From positions 62,001 through 126,000 of the forward strand of contig DHDP01000019.1 in NCBI GenBank assembly GCA_002399405.1: a stretch of DNA of 64,000 nucleotides, read 5' to 3'. Shown here one piece after another: positions 52,784 to 61,963 of the stretch. Below the pieces are notes generated by a model. The model did not search any database. It had not been told where the DNA came from and worked only from the letters and a program-made list of their open reading frames with translations. A program made the translations under genes and the position numbers. Each line of letters opens with the position of its first letter. The first letter of the stretch is position 1. The stretch comes from Treponema sp. UBA4873. GTDB taxonomy: Bacteria; Spirochaetota; Spirochaetia; Treponematales; Treponemataceae.

Positions 52784-54121
52784 ATGAAAGAAATACTACA
52801 GCTCGCGCTGCGCAATCTGACCAGACAGAAACGGCGGAGCGTTATGCTCGCCGTCGCAATCGGTTTCGGTTTCTTTGTGGTTACGGTCATAGACGGACTC
52901 GCCTCGGGAGCTGTTCAGAATCTTGAAAACCAGATAACGCAGCTTGTCGGCGGAACGGTGTTCATTCAGGGGTCGGAACGGGGACCCGCGACGGACAGAG
53001 ATACAAAGGGGAAGCTCATGACAGTCATCCGCGATCCCGGGTACGTACGGTCGCTGCTCGAAAAAAACAACATAAAGTACAGCTACGCGTCGCAGTATAC
53101 AAGCTCAAACGGACAGCTGCTGTTCAACAGCAAACGCGTTATAGCGGCTCTCATGGGACGCAATTTTGAAGAGGAACCGAATCTTGTAAAATCGTTCGAG
53201 GTACTTTCGGGTGACCTCAATAATCTGTCGCAGCGCAACGCGCTCGTGCTGAGCAAAAAAACGGCCGACTCGCTCAAAATGCAGGTGGGGGATTCCGTTC
53301 TGTATACGACGCAGACAATCAACGGCCAGAATACTGTCGGCGAATTCACGCTTGTCGCAATTATTAAGGATGCGGGACTCATGAGCAGCATGTCCGCGTA
53401 TGTGAGGCAGGACGCGCTCAACGAACTGCTTGAGATGCCGGAAAACGCCTACGACACGTTTGCGATCGTGCTTGCCGACAAAAAGCAGCAGAACAAGGTC
53501 GCCGCCCGCATCGAACAGCTTATCCGCGACGACGGAAAACTTGTGACGAGCAGAGCGGAGGCGCTGAAAGCGAATCCGCAGAACCCGACCGTGTCAATCA
53601 GGAAGCAGCTCAAGGATTCTTCGTGGGAGGGAACGAAATATCTGGTCGTTTCGCTCAACGATGCCGTTCCCCAGCTGAATCAGGTGCTTTCGGTGGTTCA
53701 CATCGTAACGACAATCATACTGCTCGTCATTCTGATTATCGTCATGATAGGCATCTCGAACACGTACCGGATGATTCTGTACGAGCGCATCAGGGAAATA
53801 GGCACGATGCGCGCACTCGGCATGACAGGGAAGGATACCGGCAGAGTATTCACGACGGAAGCGCTGATTCTTTCCTTCACGGGCGCCGTCGCGGGATTCG
53901 TGCTCGGTCTTTCAGGCATGGCGGTTTTCGGACTGTTCCGTTTCAACAGCGACACCATGTCGTTCTTTCTGAACAACGGACACGCGACATTCGTGCTTTC
54001 GCCTGTTTCAATCGCAGGACAATATGTTCTGATGATTGTGCTCACCATTCTTGCAGTGCACAGTACGGCGAAGAATGCTTCGACTATCAGTCCGGCCGCG
54101 GCATTGCGGACGGTTAAGTAA
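52784..54121 (+). CDS. Second FtsX/LolC-type ABC permease
   Basis: 445 residues from ATG 52784. Same architecture as the upstream permease: N-terminal helix (SVMLAVAIGFGFFVVTVIDG), periplasmic MacB-like domain, then three helices with YERIREIGTMRALGMTGKDT. With 51268-52782 it forms the membrane heterodimer. AAGG of the previous gene's end serves as ribosome site. Confidence 0.88.
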   Translation: MKEILQLALRNLTRQKRRSVMLAVAIGFGFFVVTVIDGLASGAVQNLENQITQLVGGTVFIQGSERGPATDRDTKGKLMTVIRDPGYVRSLLEKNNIKYSYASQYTSSNGQLLFNSKRVIAALMGRNFEEEPNLVKSFEVLSGDLNNLSQRNALVLSKKTADSLKMQVGDSVLYTTQTINGQNTVGEFTLVAIIKDAGLMSSMSAYVRQDALNELLEMPENAYDTFAIVLADKKQQNKVAARIEQLIRDDGKLVTSRAEALKANPQNPTVSIRKQLKDSSWEGTKYLVVSLNDAVPQLNQVLSVVHIVTTIILLVILIIVMIGISNTYRMILYERIREIGTMRALGMTGKDTGRVFTTEALILSFTGAVAGFVLGLSGMAVFGLFRFNSDTMSFFLNNGHATFVLSPVSIAGQYVLMIVLTILAVHSTAKNASTISPAAALRTVK

Positions 54122-54138
54122 ATCAGTAAGGAGATACC

Positions 54139-54921
54139 ATGAAAATTAATAAGACTATTCTGCTGACGGGATGTCTGTTCTGTACACTTCCGCTCTTTGC
54201 GGCCGGCACTGATACGCCGGTCCCGAAGGAAATAAGCGACAAAGCTTTTTCGATTATGGAATCCACAGAAGACGTCCTCGCATATCAGGGAGATTATTCG
54301 GCGACGGTTTCGCTTGTCGTGGAAAAACCCGGCAAACCGAAGGAAAACATGCAGTACAAAATGTTCGAGCGTGTGGATACCGATCAATTCACGATGGTGC
54401 AGCTTTTTCCCGAAGCTGATAAAGGCAACGGATGGCTCCGCGACGGCGACAACATCTGGGCATACGACCCTGTCGGAAGAAAGTTCACGCATTCGTCTCT
54501 CAAGGACGCGCTCGGCGATTCGGACGTCAAAGTCGACGATATGCGGAAAGGAAAATCAAAATGGCGCAGAAATTACGAAGTCGTCGGTTTTTCGGAGGAA
54601 AAGCTCGGCAATTACGACGTCTCGGTAATAACGCTGCACGCAATAACGACGGAACCGTCGTATGTAAAAACGACGTACTACATCCGTAAGGATATTCCGC
54701 TTGTACTGAAGCAGGAAAATTTCAGCGGCTCAGGCCGCCTTATGCGCAAGATTCTGTTTCCGAAATATACGAAAGTTCCGCAGGGATACGTCGCGACGCA
54801 GGTGATTCTCCGGGACGAACTCAATCCGGGAGAACAGACCCAGCAGGTCATCTCCGACTTAACGTTCGACAAGCTCCCCGACCGGATTTTTACAAAAGCC
54901 TATCTGGAGGGATTAAACTAA
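54139..54921 (+). CDS. LolA-like outer-membrane lipoprotein-sorting protein
   Basis: 260 residues with a signal peptide (cleaved near LFAAG, residue 21). The half-open barrel of the LolA-like family is indicated by MQYKMFERVDTDQFTMVQLF, GNGWLRDGDNIWAYDPVGRKF, DDMRKGKSKWRRNYEVVGF and YYIRKDIPLVLKQENFSGSGRLMR, the family motifs. Carries a lipid or lipoprotein from the inner-membrane transporter across the periplasm. AAGGAG precedes the ATG. Confidence 0.87.
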   Translation: MKINKTILLTGCLFCTLPLFAAGTDTPVPKEISDKAFSIMESTEDVLAYQGDYSATVSLVVEKPGKPKENMQYKMFERVDTDQFTMVQLFPEADKGNGWLRDGDNIWAYDPVGRKFTHSSLKDALGDSDVKVDDMRKGKSKWRRNYEVVGFSEEKLGNYDVSVITLHAITTEPSYVKTTYYIRKDIPLVLKQENFSGSGRLMRKILFPKYTKVPQGYVATQVILRDELNPGEQTQQVISDLTFDKLPDRIFTKAYLEGLN

Positions 54922-54924
54922 CGT

Positions 54925-56271
54925 ATGAAAAAAATTATTAAAATCACGGCGGCGGCCGTTCTTATGGTAATTGCGTCGGCAGCATCGGTTTCCGCAGAAG
55001 ACGACGATCTCTTCGGCGACACCGTCATCGATGCGACGACGCAGACTAACACTCCGGGCGGCGGCGCGTCATCCGGCAGTACGTCCGCAACGCAGCCAGA
55101 CACAAGTTCCGACCTTGCGCACGGAACTATTTTCCAGACCGGCACGGTGAAGGTCGGCGGTCAGTTCGACATGAAACTTACGTCGCTCACCGTATTCAAC
55201 AAGGACACAAGCGCGGGAGAATCAGTCAGGCAGACGGTGCTCAATCCGCTCGCCGACGCCCTCTTCACGATAGACGCGCGTCCGTCCGAAAATCTGCGCA
55301 TGTACTTCAAGGGCGGCATACATTATCCGTATCTTACGGAAGAAAATGCAACGGTAAGCGATATTCTGACATCGTCCAATACGGAAAAATACATGCAGAA
55401 TCTTTTCTACGTGAAGGAACTGTTCACCGATTTTGCTCTCGGGGACGCAGCGTATTTCCGTTTCGGCAAACAGACAATCACCTGGGGAACAGGCTATTTC
55501 TTCAGTCCGGCCGGCAACACGGTGAATCTGAGCGCGATAGACCCCGAGGACACGACAAAGCAGGTCGAGGGGCCGCTCGCTCTCCGCACGCAGATTGTGT
55601 TCAGCGGTTCGCAGAACTGCATCTGGGCGTACATGATTCCCGACTCGTCGCTGTTTTCGGTAAGCAGCACCACGGATTCAACGAAAACAACGTATACAAT
55701 GGCGAGCGACACGGCTTTTGCGGCAAAGGGGGACGTCGTGTTCGGCGGCTGGGAACTCGGACTGGGCGCATACTATAAATACGAAAGCGCGCCGAAAGGC
55801 ATCTTTACCGCATCGGGAACACTGTTCAACAAAGTGAGCACGTTCGCCGAGTGTGTTTACGCGTACGGCACCGACACGAGCTGGTCGAACGACGTAAACT
55901 GGGACGGGAAAGACAGCATCTGGCAGGCTACCGCAGGCGGATCGTACACATGGAAGGAACCGCAGATTACGTTCGCCGCCCAGTATTATTACGACGGGAA
56001 CGACGAAGACAGCTGGGACACATATACCCACGGCCACAACATTGCGGCGCTCGTATCGTTTGCAAAAGTGTTTACGACGGACCTGACTGCATCGGTGTAC
56101 GGGGATGTCAACTTCGGTGCGGATTTGTGTATAGCGTCGGCCATGCTGTACTATTCACCCATCAACGAAATAACGCTCGGCGCCGGTCCCTACGTCGTGT
56201 GGTCGTCCTTCGACGAGTCGCCGGACGCTGCGTTAAAACTTTCCGCCGAACTCGGCGGCGGGAAATTTTAG
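54925..56271 (+). CDS. Exported barrel-like protein of the export operon
   Basis: 448 residues. Signal peptide (cleaved near VSAE), then an acidic, Thr/Gly/Ser-rich linker to about residue 60, and a long series of amphipathic strands such as YFRFGKQTITWGTGYFFSPA, ending in GGKF, a terminal phenylalanine. The likely outer-membrane partner of the LolA-like protein, or its cargo. It starts three bases after the previous stop. No named family recognised; T. pallidum has comparably placed proteins, as I recall. Confidence 0.75.
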   Translation: MKKIIKITAAAVLMVIASAASVSAEDDDLFGDTVIDATTQTNTPGGGASSGSTSATQPDTSSDLAHGTIFQTGTVKVGGQFDMKLTSLTVFNKDTSAGESVRQTVLNPLADALFTIDARPSENLRMYFKGGIHYPYLTEENATVSDILTSSNTEKYMQNLFYVKELFTDFALGDAAYFRFGKQTITWGTGYFFSPAGNTVNLSAIDPEDTTKQVEGPLALRTQIVFSGSQNCIWAYMIPDSSLFSVSSTTDSTKTTYTMASDTAFAAKGDVVFGGWELGLGAYYKYESAPKGIFTASGTLFNKVSTFAECVYAYGTDTSWSNDVNWDGKDSIWQATAGGSYTWKEPQITFAAQYYYDGNDEDSWDTYTHGHNIAALVSFAKVFTTDLTASVYGDVNFGADLCIASAMLYYSPINEITLGAGPYVVWSSFDESPDAALKLSAELGGGKF

Positions 56272-56276
56272 AATAC

Positions 56277-56409
56277 AGGGAACCTCTAAAAACTTCAGTT
56301 TTTAGAGGTAACTCTGAAAGTGCGATGTTTTAAGTCGTGATATTACAACGACTTAAAACTCGCCAGCACCTCTAAAAAGTCACTGAAAGTGAGTTTTTAG
56401 AGGTTCCCT
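56277..56409. repeat. 133-bp triple-hairpin element with 17-bp terminal inverted repeats
   Basis: The outer ends 56277-56293 and 56393-56409 are perfect 17-bp complements (AGGGAACCTCTAAAAAC and its mate). Inside are three hairpins: 56282-56309 (12-bp stem, 4-base loop), 56327-56359 (12-bp stem, 9-base loop) and 56368-56404 (16 of 17 pairs). The unit ACCTCTAAAAA or its complement occurs four times. It lies six bases past the stop of the export operon. It could be a MITE, a REP/BIME-like cluster or a structured terminator RNA. Confidence 0.85.
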
Positions 56410-56433
56410 ACAGTTAATTCCGACCGGTGCAGG

Positions 56434-56462
56434 TTGCGGACAGATATGTGTCGTGGTATATT
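56434..56462 (+). promoter_or_regulatory. Promoter of the phytoene-desaturase-like gene
   Basis: TTGCGG (56434-56439), 17 bases, TATATT (56457-56462), ending six bases before ATG 56469 with no ribosome site. Same -35 as the rfbA promoter. Suggests a leaderless message. Confidence 0.55.
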
Positions 56463-56468
56463 ATCAGC

Positions 56469-57962
56469 ATGCCACAGCAAAATGTTATCATCATCGGAGC
56501 CGGAGTTGCGGGACTTACTGCCGGCACGTATCTGCAGAGTTCAGGGTTCAACGTTACAATCCTTGAACAGCACGTCATTCCCGGCGGTCTTTCCACAAGC
56601 TGGACGCGGAAAGGGTATCTGTTTGAAGGCGGCATGCACTGGCTTACGGGCTCGTCGCCGAAACTGACGCTGAACCGCATATGGCACGAAGTCGGAGCGC
56701 TGAAGGATAATAATCCGGTTTTCAACAAAGATCCGTTTTACACGCTGACAGACGGAGACAGAACGCTGAATCTGTACCGCGACATCGACAGACTGGAAAA
56801 ACATTTTATCAGTTTTGCCCCCGAGGACGAACCGGCAATAAGGCGCATGTGCCGCGACATACGGCTGTTTATGAACGTCCACATGCCGGTAGGCGACGTA
56901 TGCGGTCTAAAAACGGACCTGCACACACATCCCTCCGTAACCGAACTATGTGCCATGGCTCCCGCGGTGTTGCGGCTGCCCGCGCTGGCAAAGCAGTCGT
57001 ACATCGATTATGTCGCTCAATTTAAAAACGAAGACATACGGCATCTGCTGCAAAGTGTAATCGGCACGCGGTACAACGCGCTGTCGTTCATCTACACCCT
57101 CGCATCGTTTGCCTCCGGCGACTGCGGTTATCCTGAGGGCGGTTCTCTGCGTATGACTCAGAATATGGCCGGCACATTCACCGCCCTCGGCGGCAGAATT
57201 CTGTTCCGTACGAAAGTTAATAATGTCGCCGTCGAAAACGGACGGGTAACCGGCGTCAGTACGGAAGACAATTTTATTCCGGCGGACAGAGTGGTCGTCA
57301 CGCAGGATACCCGGCAGGCTGTCGACACGCTGTTCAATCCGCCGCTCAATGAAAAATGGGCGCAGAAAATGCGCAGCGCGGTCGTATCCGAGCAGAATAT
57401 GTTCCTTTGTCTGGGGGTCAGGGCGGATCTGTCGAACTATCCGCGAGGATGGGTCATTCCGCTCGATACACCGTTTACGGCCGCAGGACTTTCATTCGGC
57501 GAACTCCGTCTTAATAATTATGCAGAGTATGAAGGTCATTCTCCCGAAGGATGCACCGCCCTCACCTGCCTGCTGCTCGGTCCAAGCTATGACTGGTGGA
57601 AGGCAAAAAAAGCCGGCGGAACATACAGACAGGAAAAAGAAGAACTTATGAAGCGATTCATCGCCGTGCTGGAAAAACACATTCCCGAAATCGCGGGTAA
57701 CGTTGAAGTAACGGACGCTGCGACGCCGTGCACGTACGAGCGCTATACGGGTTGTTTTGAAGGCGGATGGATGAGCGTATGGGAACCGGGCGGACCGTCG
57801 TTTACGTTTCCCGCAAAATCAAAAACGGCGGACGGCGTCTATTTTGCGGGAGAACGGTCCATGATGCCGGGAGGTCTGCCGATCACGGTCTGGTCCGGCA
57901 GGCGTGCCGCACAGGTCGTCTGCAGAGATGCAAACATCGAATTTGTCGCACCGCGTTACTAA
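56469..57962 (+). CDS. Phytoene-desaturase-like FAD-dependent oxidoreductase
   Basis: 497 residues. N-terminal dinucleotide site VIIIGAGVAGLTAGTYLQ followed by LEQHVIPGGLSTSW, then a GMHWLTG patch. The C-terminal FAD motif GVYFAGERSMMPGGLPITVWSG is typical of the carotenoid isomerase/desaturase (COG1233) family. Without neighbouring carotenoid genes the substrate is open; many COG1233 members in anaerobes act on other polyenes or lipids. A promoter without leader lies just upstream. Confidence 0.87.
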   Translation: MPQQNVIIIGAGVAGLTAGTYLQSSGFNVTILEQHVIPGGLSTSWTRKGYLFEGGMHWLTGSSPKLTLNRIWHEVGALKDNNPVFNKDPFYTLTDGDRTLNLYRDIDRLEKHFISFAPEDEPAIRRMCRDIRLFMNVHMPVGDVCGLKTDLHTHPSVTELCAMAPAVLRLPALAKQSYIDYVAQFKNEDIRHLLQSVIGTRYNALSFIYTLASFASGDCGYPEGGSLRMTQNMAGTFTALGGRILFRTKVNNVAVENGRVTGVSTEDNFIPADRVVVTQDTRQAVDTLFNPPLNEKWAQKMRSAVVSEQNMFLCLGVRADLSNYPRGWVIPLDTPFTAAGLSFGELRLNNYAEYEGHSPEGCTALTCLLLGPSYDWWKAKKAGGTYRQEKEELMKRFIAVLEKHIPEIAGNVEVTDAATPCTYERYTGCFEGGWMSVWEPGGPSFTFPAKSKTADGVYFAGERSMMPGGLPITVWSGRRAAQVVCRDANIEFVAPRY

Positions 57963-58032
57963 AATGGACAAACAGCAGACGGCATGATAGAATTATAAAT
58001 AATTAAATCTCATACGAACGAAAGGAGTAAGT

Positions 58033-58428
58033 ATGGCAAAAAAAAGCGTTTCAATTACGGGTTACCTGTACGTAATCGGTATGGCAATCACCGCAATCGG
58101 ATTTATTGTTCCCGTCTTCAGCGCATTCGGCGGAAATGTCACGCTCAATGGATTTGATCTTGTAGGCAAAGGCGATTCTGTGATGAAAATTGCAGTACTG
58201 CTTGTTTTCATCGGTGCTGTCGCAGGAATTGTTCTCCAGTTCGTTCCGAACAACTCCCTGTACAAGCTCATCGCGCTCATCGTCACAATTGCGGGCGGTT
58301 TGTACTGCTTCCTCAACACGAACGACATAGGAATCAAGCTTGCGGGAAAATTTCTCGGAATCGGTTTCTATCTGATAATTATCGGCTGGTGTATCGCGGT
58401 CGTCGGGTTCTTCCTTAACCGCAAGTAA
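58033..58428 (+). CDS. Small membrane protein, four helices
   Basis: 131 residues with hydrophobic segments near 9-31, 53-72, 77-95 and 108-128, almost no loops. AAAGGAG precedes the ATG. I recognise no family; the first helix begins SITGYLYVIGMAITAIGFIV. It is followed by two hairpins that end its transcript. May be a spirochaete-specific inner-membrane protein. Confidence 0.75.
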   Translation: MAKKSVSITGYLYVIGMAITAIGFIVPVFSAFGGNVTLNGFDLVGKGDSVMKIAVLLVFIGAVAGIVLQFVPNNSLYKLIALIVTIAGGLYCFLNTNDIGIKLAGKFLGIGFYLIIIGWCIAVVGFFLNRK

Positions 58429-58455
58429 TTTCTGCCGTTCCTTTTACGAAAGGGC

Positions 58456-58525
58456 GCCGGATAAATCCTCGGGATTTATCCGGCAGTCTCCGAAATCCGG
58501 GCACAAATCTGCCCGGATTTTTTTT
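58456..58525 (+). terminator. Tandem hairpin terminator
   Basis: First a perfect 13-bp stem (58456-58468 with 58472-58484, 3-base loop), then AATCCGGGCA (58494-58503) pairing with TGCCCGGATT (58510-58519), followed by a T-run to 58525. The second is a textbook Rho-independent terminator for the gene at 58033; the first strengthens it. Confidence 0.8.
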
Positions 58526-58575
58526 GTCGTTTGCCTATTATACATATAAATGATACTATCTCAACCGAGGTACTT

Positions 58576-61341
58576 ATGGACTTTGCACACAGGATTCGTA
58601 AAGCGGCTGCAGAAGGCGCCGTTCTTTTACGCAATCGGGATAATACTCTTCCTTTATTAAAAACAGATACAATTTCCATTTTCGGACGATGTCAGTTTGA
58701 TTACTACCGGAGCGGTACCGGTTCGGGAGGCTCCGTCCATGTGCCGTACACTACAACGCTTACGGGCGGCATGCTCAATTTGAAATCACTTACCGGCTGT
58801 CCGCTGCTGAACGGCGAACTGATCGACATATATGAAAAATGGATAAAAGAACATCCGTTCGACAACGGCGGCGGTGCGTGGGCGGCGGAACCGTGGAGTC
58901 AGGAGGAAATGCCGGTAAGCGCCGAACTCGCGGAACGCGCCGCCGCAACGTCGAACAAAGCCGTCGTCGTCATAGGGCGCACGGCCGGAGAGGATAAGGA
59001 CAACAGGATTGCGGAAGGCAGCTATCTTCTTACGCAGACCGAAAAAGACATGCTGCGTTCCGTCTGCGGCGCATTCGATCACGTCGCAGTCGTACTCAAC
59101 GTTTCAAATATCATCGACATGAAATTCATCGACGAACCGGAATACGGGGGACACATCACCGCGGTGCTGTACGTATGGCACGGAGGTATGGAAGGCGGCA
59201 ACGCTGCGGCGCAGATTCTCTGCGGCAAGGTTACGCCGTCGGGAAAACTTCCTGATACGATCGCGTACGACATTCAGGATTATCCGTCGGACAGGAATTT
59301 CGGCAGCCTTACGAAAAATTATTATCGGGAAGACATCTACGTCGGATACAGGTGGTTCGAAACGTTCGCGAAGGAACGAGTCATGTTCCCGTTCGGATAC
59401 GGACTTTCATACACGACGTTCAGCATCGAAGTCAAATCGGCCGAAGTGAAGAACGGTACCGTCGTCGTACGTGCCGCCGTTAAGAACACAGGCAGAAAAT
59501 ATCCGGGCAAAGAGACTGTCCAGCTCTACTACGCGGCTCCTCAGGGCAGACTCGGCAAACCTGCGCGCGAACTCGCCGCATTCGAAAAAACAGGCACGCT
59601 CCGGCCGGGCATGTCGCAGACGCTCGAACTTTCCTTCGACGTAAACGATATGGCGTCTTACGACGACGGCGGCGCAACCGGCCACGAATCATGCTACGTT
59701 CTTGAGCAGGGCGATTACGTTGTTTACGCAGGCACCGACGTCCGGTCCGCCGCTCCCGTCAGACTGGGCGGTACGGGCGTATACACTGTTCCGGAAACGG
59801 TCGTCACCGGGCGTCTTGAACAGGCGCTTGCCCCGACTGATGCGTTCGACCGCATAAAGCCGGGAACGCAGAACAGCGACGGCACTTTTCCGGTTTCGGA
59901 GGAAGCTGTTCCGCGTTCCCACACGGATATTGCGGAACGCATTCAGGAACGGATGCCGGAAGAAATACCGCAGACGGGAAACAAAAATATAAAATTCGGA
60001 CAGGTAAAATGGGGGCTGTCGAAACTCGACGATTTTATTGCGCAGCTTTCTCCGCAGGAACTTGCCTCCATGGTCCGCGGCGAAGGCATGTGCAGCCGCA
60101 AAGTCACGTCGGGAACGGCTGCGGCATTCGGCGGCATAACGCACGAGCTTCATGCCTGCGGAATCCCCTGCGGATGCTGCTCGGACGGTCCGTCGGGAAT
60201 ACGGATGGACACCGGAGAAGAGGCGAGTCTTCTGCCGATCGGAACACTGCTCGCGTCCACGTGGAACACGCAGCTTGTTAAATCGCTCTATACGGACGAG
60301 GGACGAGAACTTGTCGAAAACAAAATCGACACGCTGCTCGGCCCCGGCATGAATATTCACCGCCATCCGCTTAACGGCCGCAATTTTGAATATTATTCCG
60401 AGGATCCGCTTCTTACCGGAAAAATGGCGGCAGCCGTCGTTCAGGGACTGCATAAAGGCGGCGCGTCCGGTACAATAAAACACTTTGCGTGCAACAATCA
60501 GGAGACGGCCCGTCACACGACAGATTCCGTCGTTTCCGAACGTGCTCTGCGTGAGATATACCTGAGGGGATTTGAAATCGCCGTAAAGGAAGGACGCGCG
60601 GTTTCGCTCATGACCTCGTACAATCTCATAAACGGACATTACACGGCGTCGAACTACGACCTTCTCGTCACTGTTCTGCGCCGCGAATGGAAATACACGG
60701 GACTCGTCATGACCGACTGGTGGGCGTTCATGAACGACTGTGTTTCCGGCGGTGCCGGTACGTTCAACAACACGGCCGCCATGCTCCGCGCCCGGAACGA
60801 CGTGTACATGGTCGTAGACAACGACGGCGCAGAACACAACGTGTATTTCGACAATACGCTGAGCGCGCTCGACAGCGGAAAATTAACATTGGGCGAACTG
60901 CAGCTGTGCGCGAAAGATATTCTGCTTTTCCTCCTGCAGTCGCCTGCCGCCAAACGCTTTCCGCATGCGCTTACGCCCGTCGCCTCATACCGCTCCGCAC
61001 ATACCTCACCGGGGAACGGCGTAAGAATATGCAACATCGAAGAAAAACTCGTATTCACCGATACAGAACCGGATTTAGTGCTCGCCGTACATCAGTCAGG
61101 CACGTATGCCGTCTGCGGAGCGTATACGAAGGTAACTGATAAAGAGCTGTCGCAGTCAGTCTGCAATGTCATGATCGACCGGAAGCCCGCAGCGGCGCTC
61201 GACAGCCGGGGTACGCAGGGAAAAGTTGCCGTCGTCACTGCCGCAGAGGTAAAACTTGAAAAAGGATACTATACTGTTTCGCTCAACCATACGAAGCCGG
61301 GACTCGACGTCCGGTACGTACAGTTCAAACGGTCAAACTGA
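58576..61341 (+). CDS. Glycoside hydrolase family 3 protein, swapped domain order
   Basis: 921 residues from ATG 58576 behind GAGG. Unusually, the GH3 C-terminal domain comes first (GAVLLRNRDNTLPL, then VLYVWHGGMEGGNAAAQILC and FGYGLSYTTF), followed by a fibronectin-III-like domain (about 290-370) and then the catalytic GH3 barrel (DGPSGIRMD, NIHRHPLNGRNFEYYSEDP, KHFACNNQE). The nucleophile Asp714 is in GLVMTDWW. A closing beta domain ends the chain. No signal peptide, so probably cytoplasmic, cleaving beta-linked oligosaccharides. Confidence 0.9.
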   Translation: MDFAHRIRKAAAEGAVLLRNRDNTLPLLKTDTISIFGRCQFDYYRSGTGSGGSVHVPYTTTLTGGMLNLKSLTGCPLLNGELIDIYEKWIKEHPFDNGGGAWAAEPWSQEEMPVSAELAERAAATSNKAVVVIGRTAGEDKDNRIAEGSYLLTQTEKDMLRSVCGAFDHVAVVLNVSNIIDMKFIDEPEYGGHITAVLYVWHGGMEGGNAAAQILCGKVTPSGKLPDTIAYDIQDYPSDRNFGSLTKNYYREDIYVGYRWFETFAKERVMFPFGYGLSYTTFSIEVKSAEVKNGTVVVRAAVKNTGRKYPGKETVQLYYAAPQGRLGKPARELAAFEKTGTLRPGMSQTLELSFDVNDMASYDDGGATGHESCYVLEQGDYVVYAGTDVRSAAPVRLGGTGVYTVPETVVTGRLEQALAPTDAFDRIKPGTQNSDGTFPVSEEAVPRSHTDIAERIQERMPEEIPQTGNKNIKFGQVKWGLSKLDDFIAQLSPQELASMVRGEGMCSRKVTSGTAAAFGGITHELHACGIPCGCCSDGPSGIRMDTGEEASLLPIGTLLASTWNTQLVKSLYTDEGRELVENKIDTLLGPGMNIHRHPLNGRNFEYYSEDPLLTGKMAAAVVQGLHKGGASGTIKHFACNNQETARHTTDSVVSERALREIYLRGFEIAVKEGRAVSLMTSYNLINGHYTASNYDLLVTVLRREWKYTGLVMTDWWAFMNDCVSGGAGTFNNTAAMLRARNDVYMVVDNDGAEHNVYFDNTLSALDSGKLTLGELQLCAKDILLFLLQSPAAKRFPHALTPVASYRSAHTSPGNGVRICNIEEKLVFTDTEPDLVLAVHQSGTYAVCGAYTKVTDKELSQSVCNVMIDRKPAAALDSRGTQGKVAVVTAAEVKLEKGYYTVSLNHTKPGLDVRYVQFKRSN

Positions 61342-61345
61342 ATAA

Positions 61346-61963
61346 TTATGAAAAGAACATATGTTCTATAAATATTTTTAAACCGATTCCTATGAGGATA
61401 CAGCCGCCGGCGAATTCTGCTTTGTCGTTAAGCAGGTCGCCGGTTTTTCTGCCGGCATACACGGCAGGAAAGCAGATGACTGTCGTTGTAACGCCGATTG
61501 TCGCCGCGGAAAGAGTCATATCGGCATTGACGGCCGCAAGACTGATACCCACGGCAAGCGCGTCGATGCTTGTGGCAATACCCTGTACGAAAAGCAGACG
61601 GGCAGTCAGCCTTTCCCTGCAGCAGCACTGCTGTGCCCTGATATCCGCCGCAATCAGTTCAGGCGCTTCCGCAAATTTTTTCGCGTGACGTTCGCAGACG
61701 GCAGAGGCAATCATTCTGCCGCCTAAAAAACAGAGCAGGATAAGTGCAATCCAGTGATCGATCGTTTTTATCTGTTCATAAAACAGACATCCGCCCAAAT
61801 AGCCGATCAGCGGCATGGCCGCCTGAAATATACCGAACGTAAGCGAAACTGCCAGCGCCCGTTTTACAGTAATCTTATCAAACGCCATGCCGTCGGAAAT
61901 ACTGACGGCAAACGCGTCCATTGAAAGCCCTATACCGAGCAATACTAATTCCAGAAAACTCAT
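61346..61963 (-). CDS. mntP: Manganese efflux pump MntP
   Basis: 205 residues, six helices. LLGIGLSMDAFAVSISDGMAF opens with the conserved Asp of the family, and FVQGIATSIDALAVGISLA repeats it in the second half, as in MntP. Exports Mn(II) to prevent toxicity. Starts by overlapping the hemolysin-III-like stop (ATGA), so both form an operon. No yybP-ykoY riboswitch was found upstream. Confidence 0.92.
   Translation of the reverse strand: MSFLELVLLGIGLSMDAFAVSISDGMAFDKITVKRALAVSLTFGIFQAAMPLIGYLGGCLFYEQIKTIDHWIALILLCFLGGRMIASAVCERHAKKFAEAPELIAADIRAQQCCCRERLTARLLFVQGIATSIDALAVGISLAAVNADMTLSAATIGVTTTVICFPAVYAGRKTGDLLNDKAEFAGGCILIGIGLKIFIEHMFFS

Noticed and set aside
59689..60837. 382-codon leftward frame inside the GH3 gene
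   Set aside because: No domain, and the plus-strand GH3 motifs are continuous across it.
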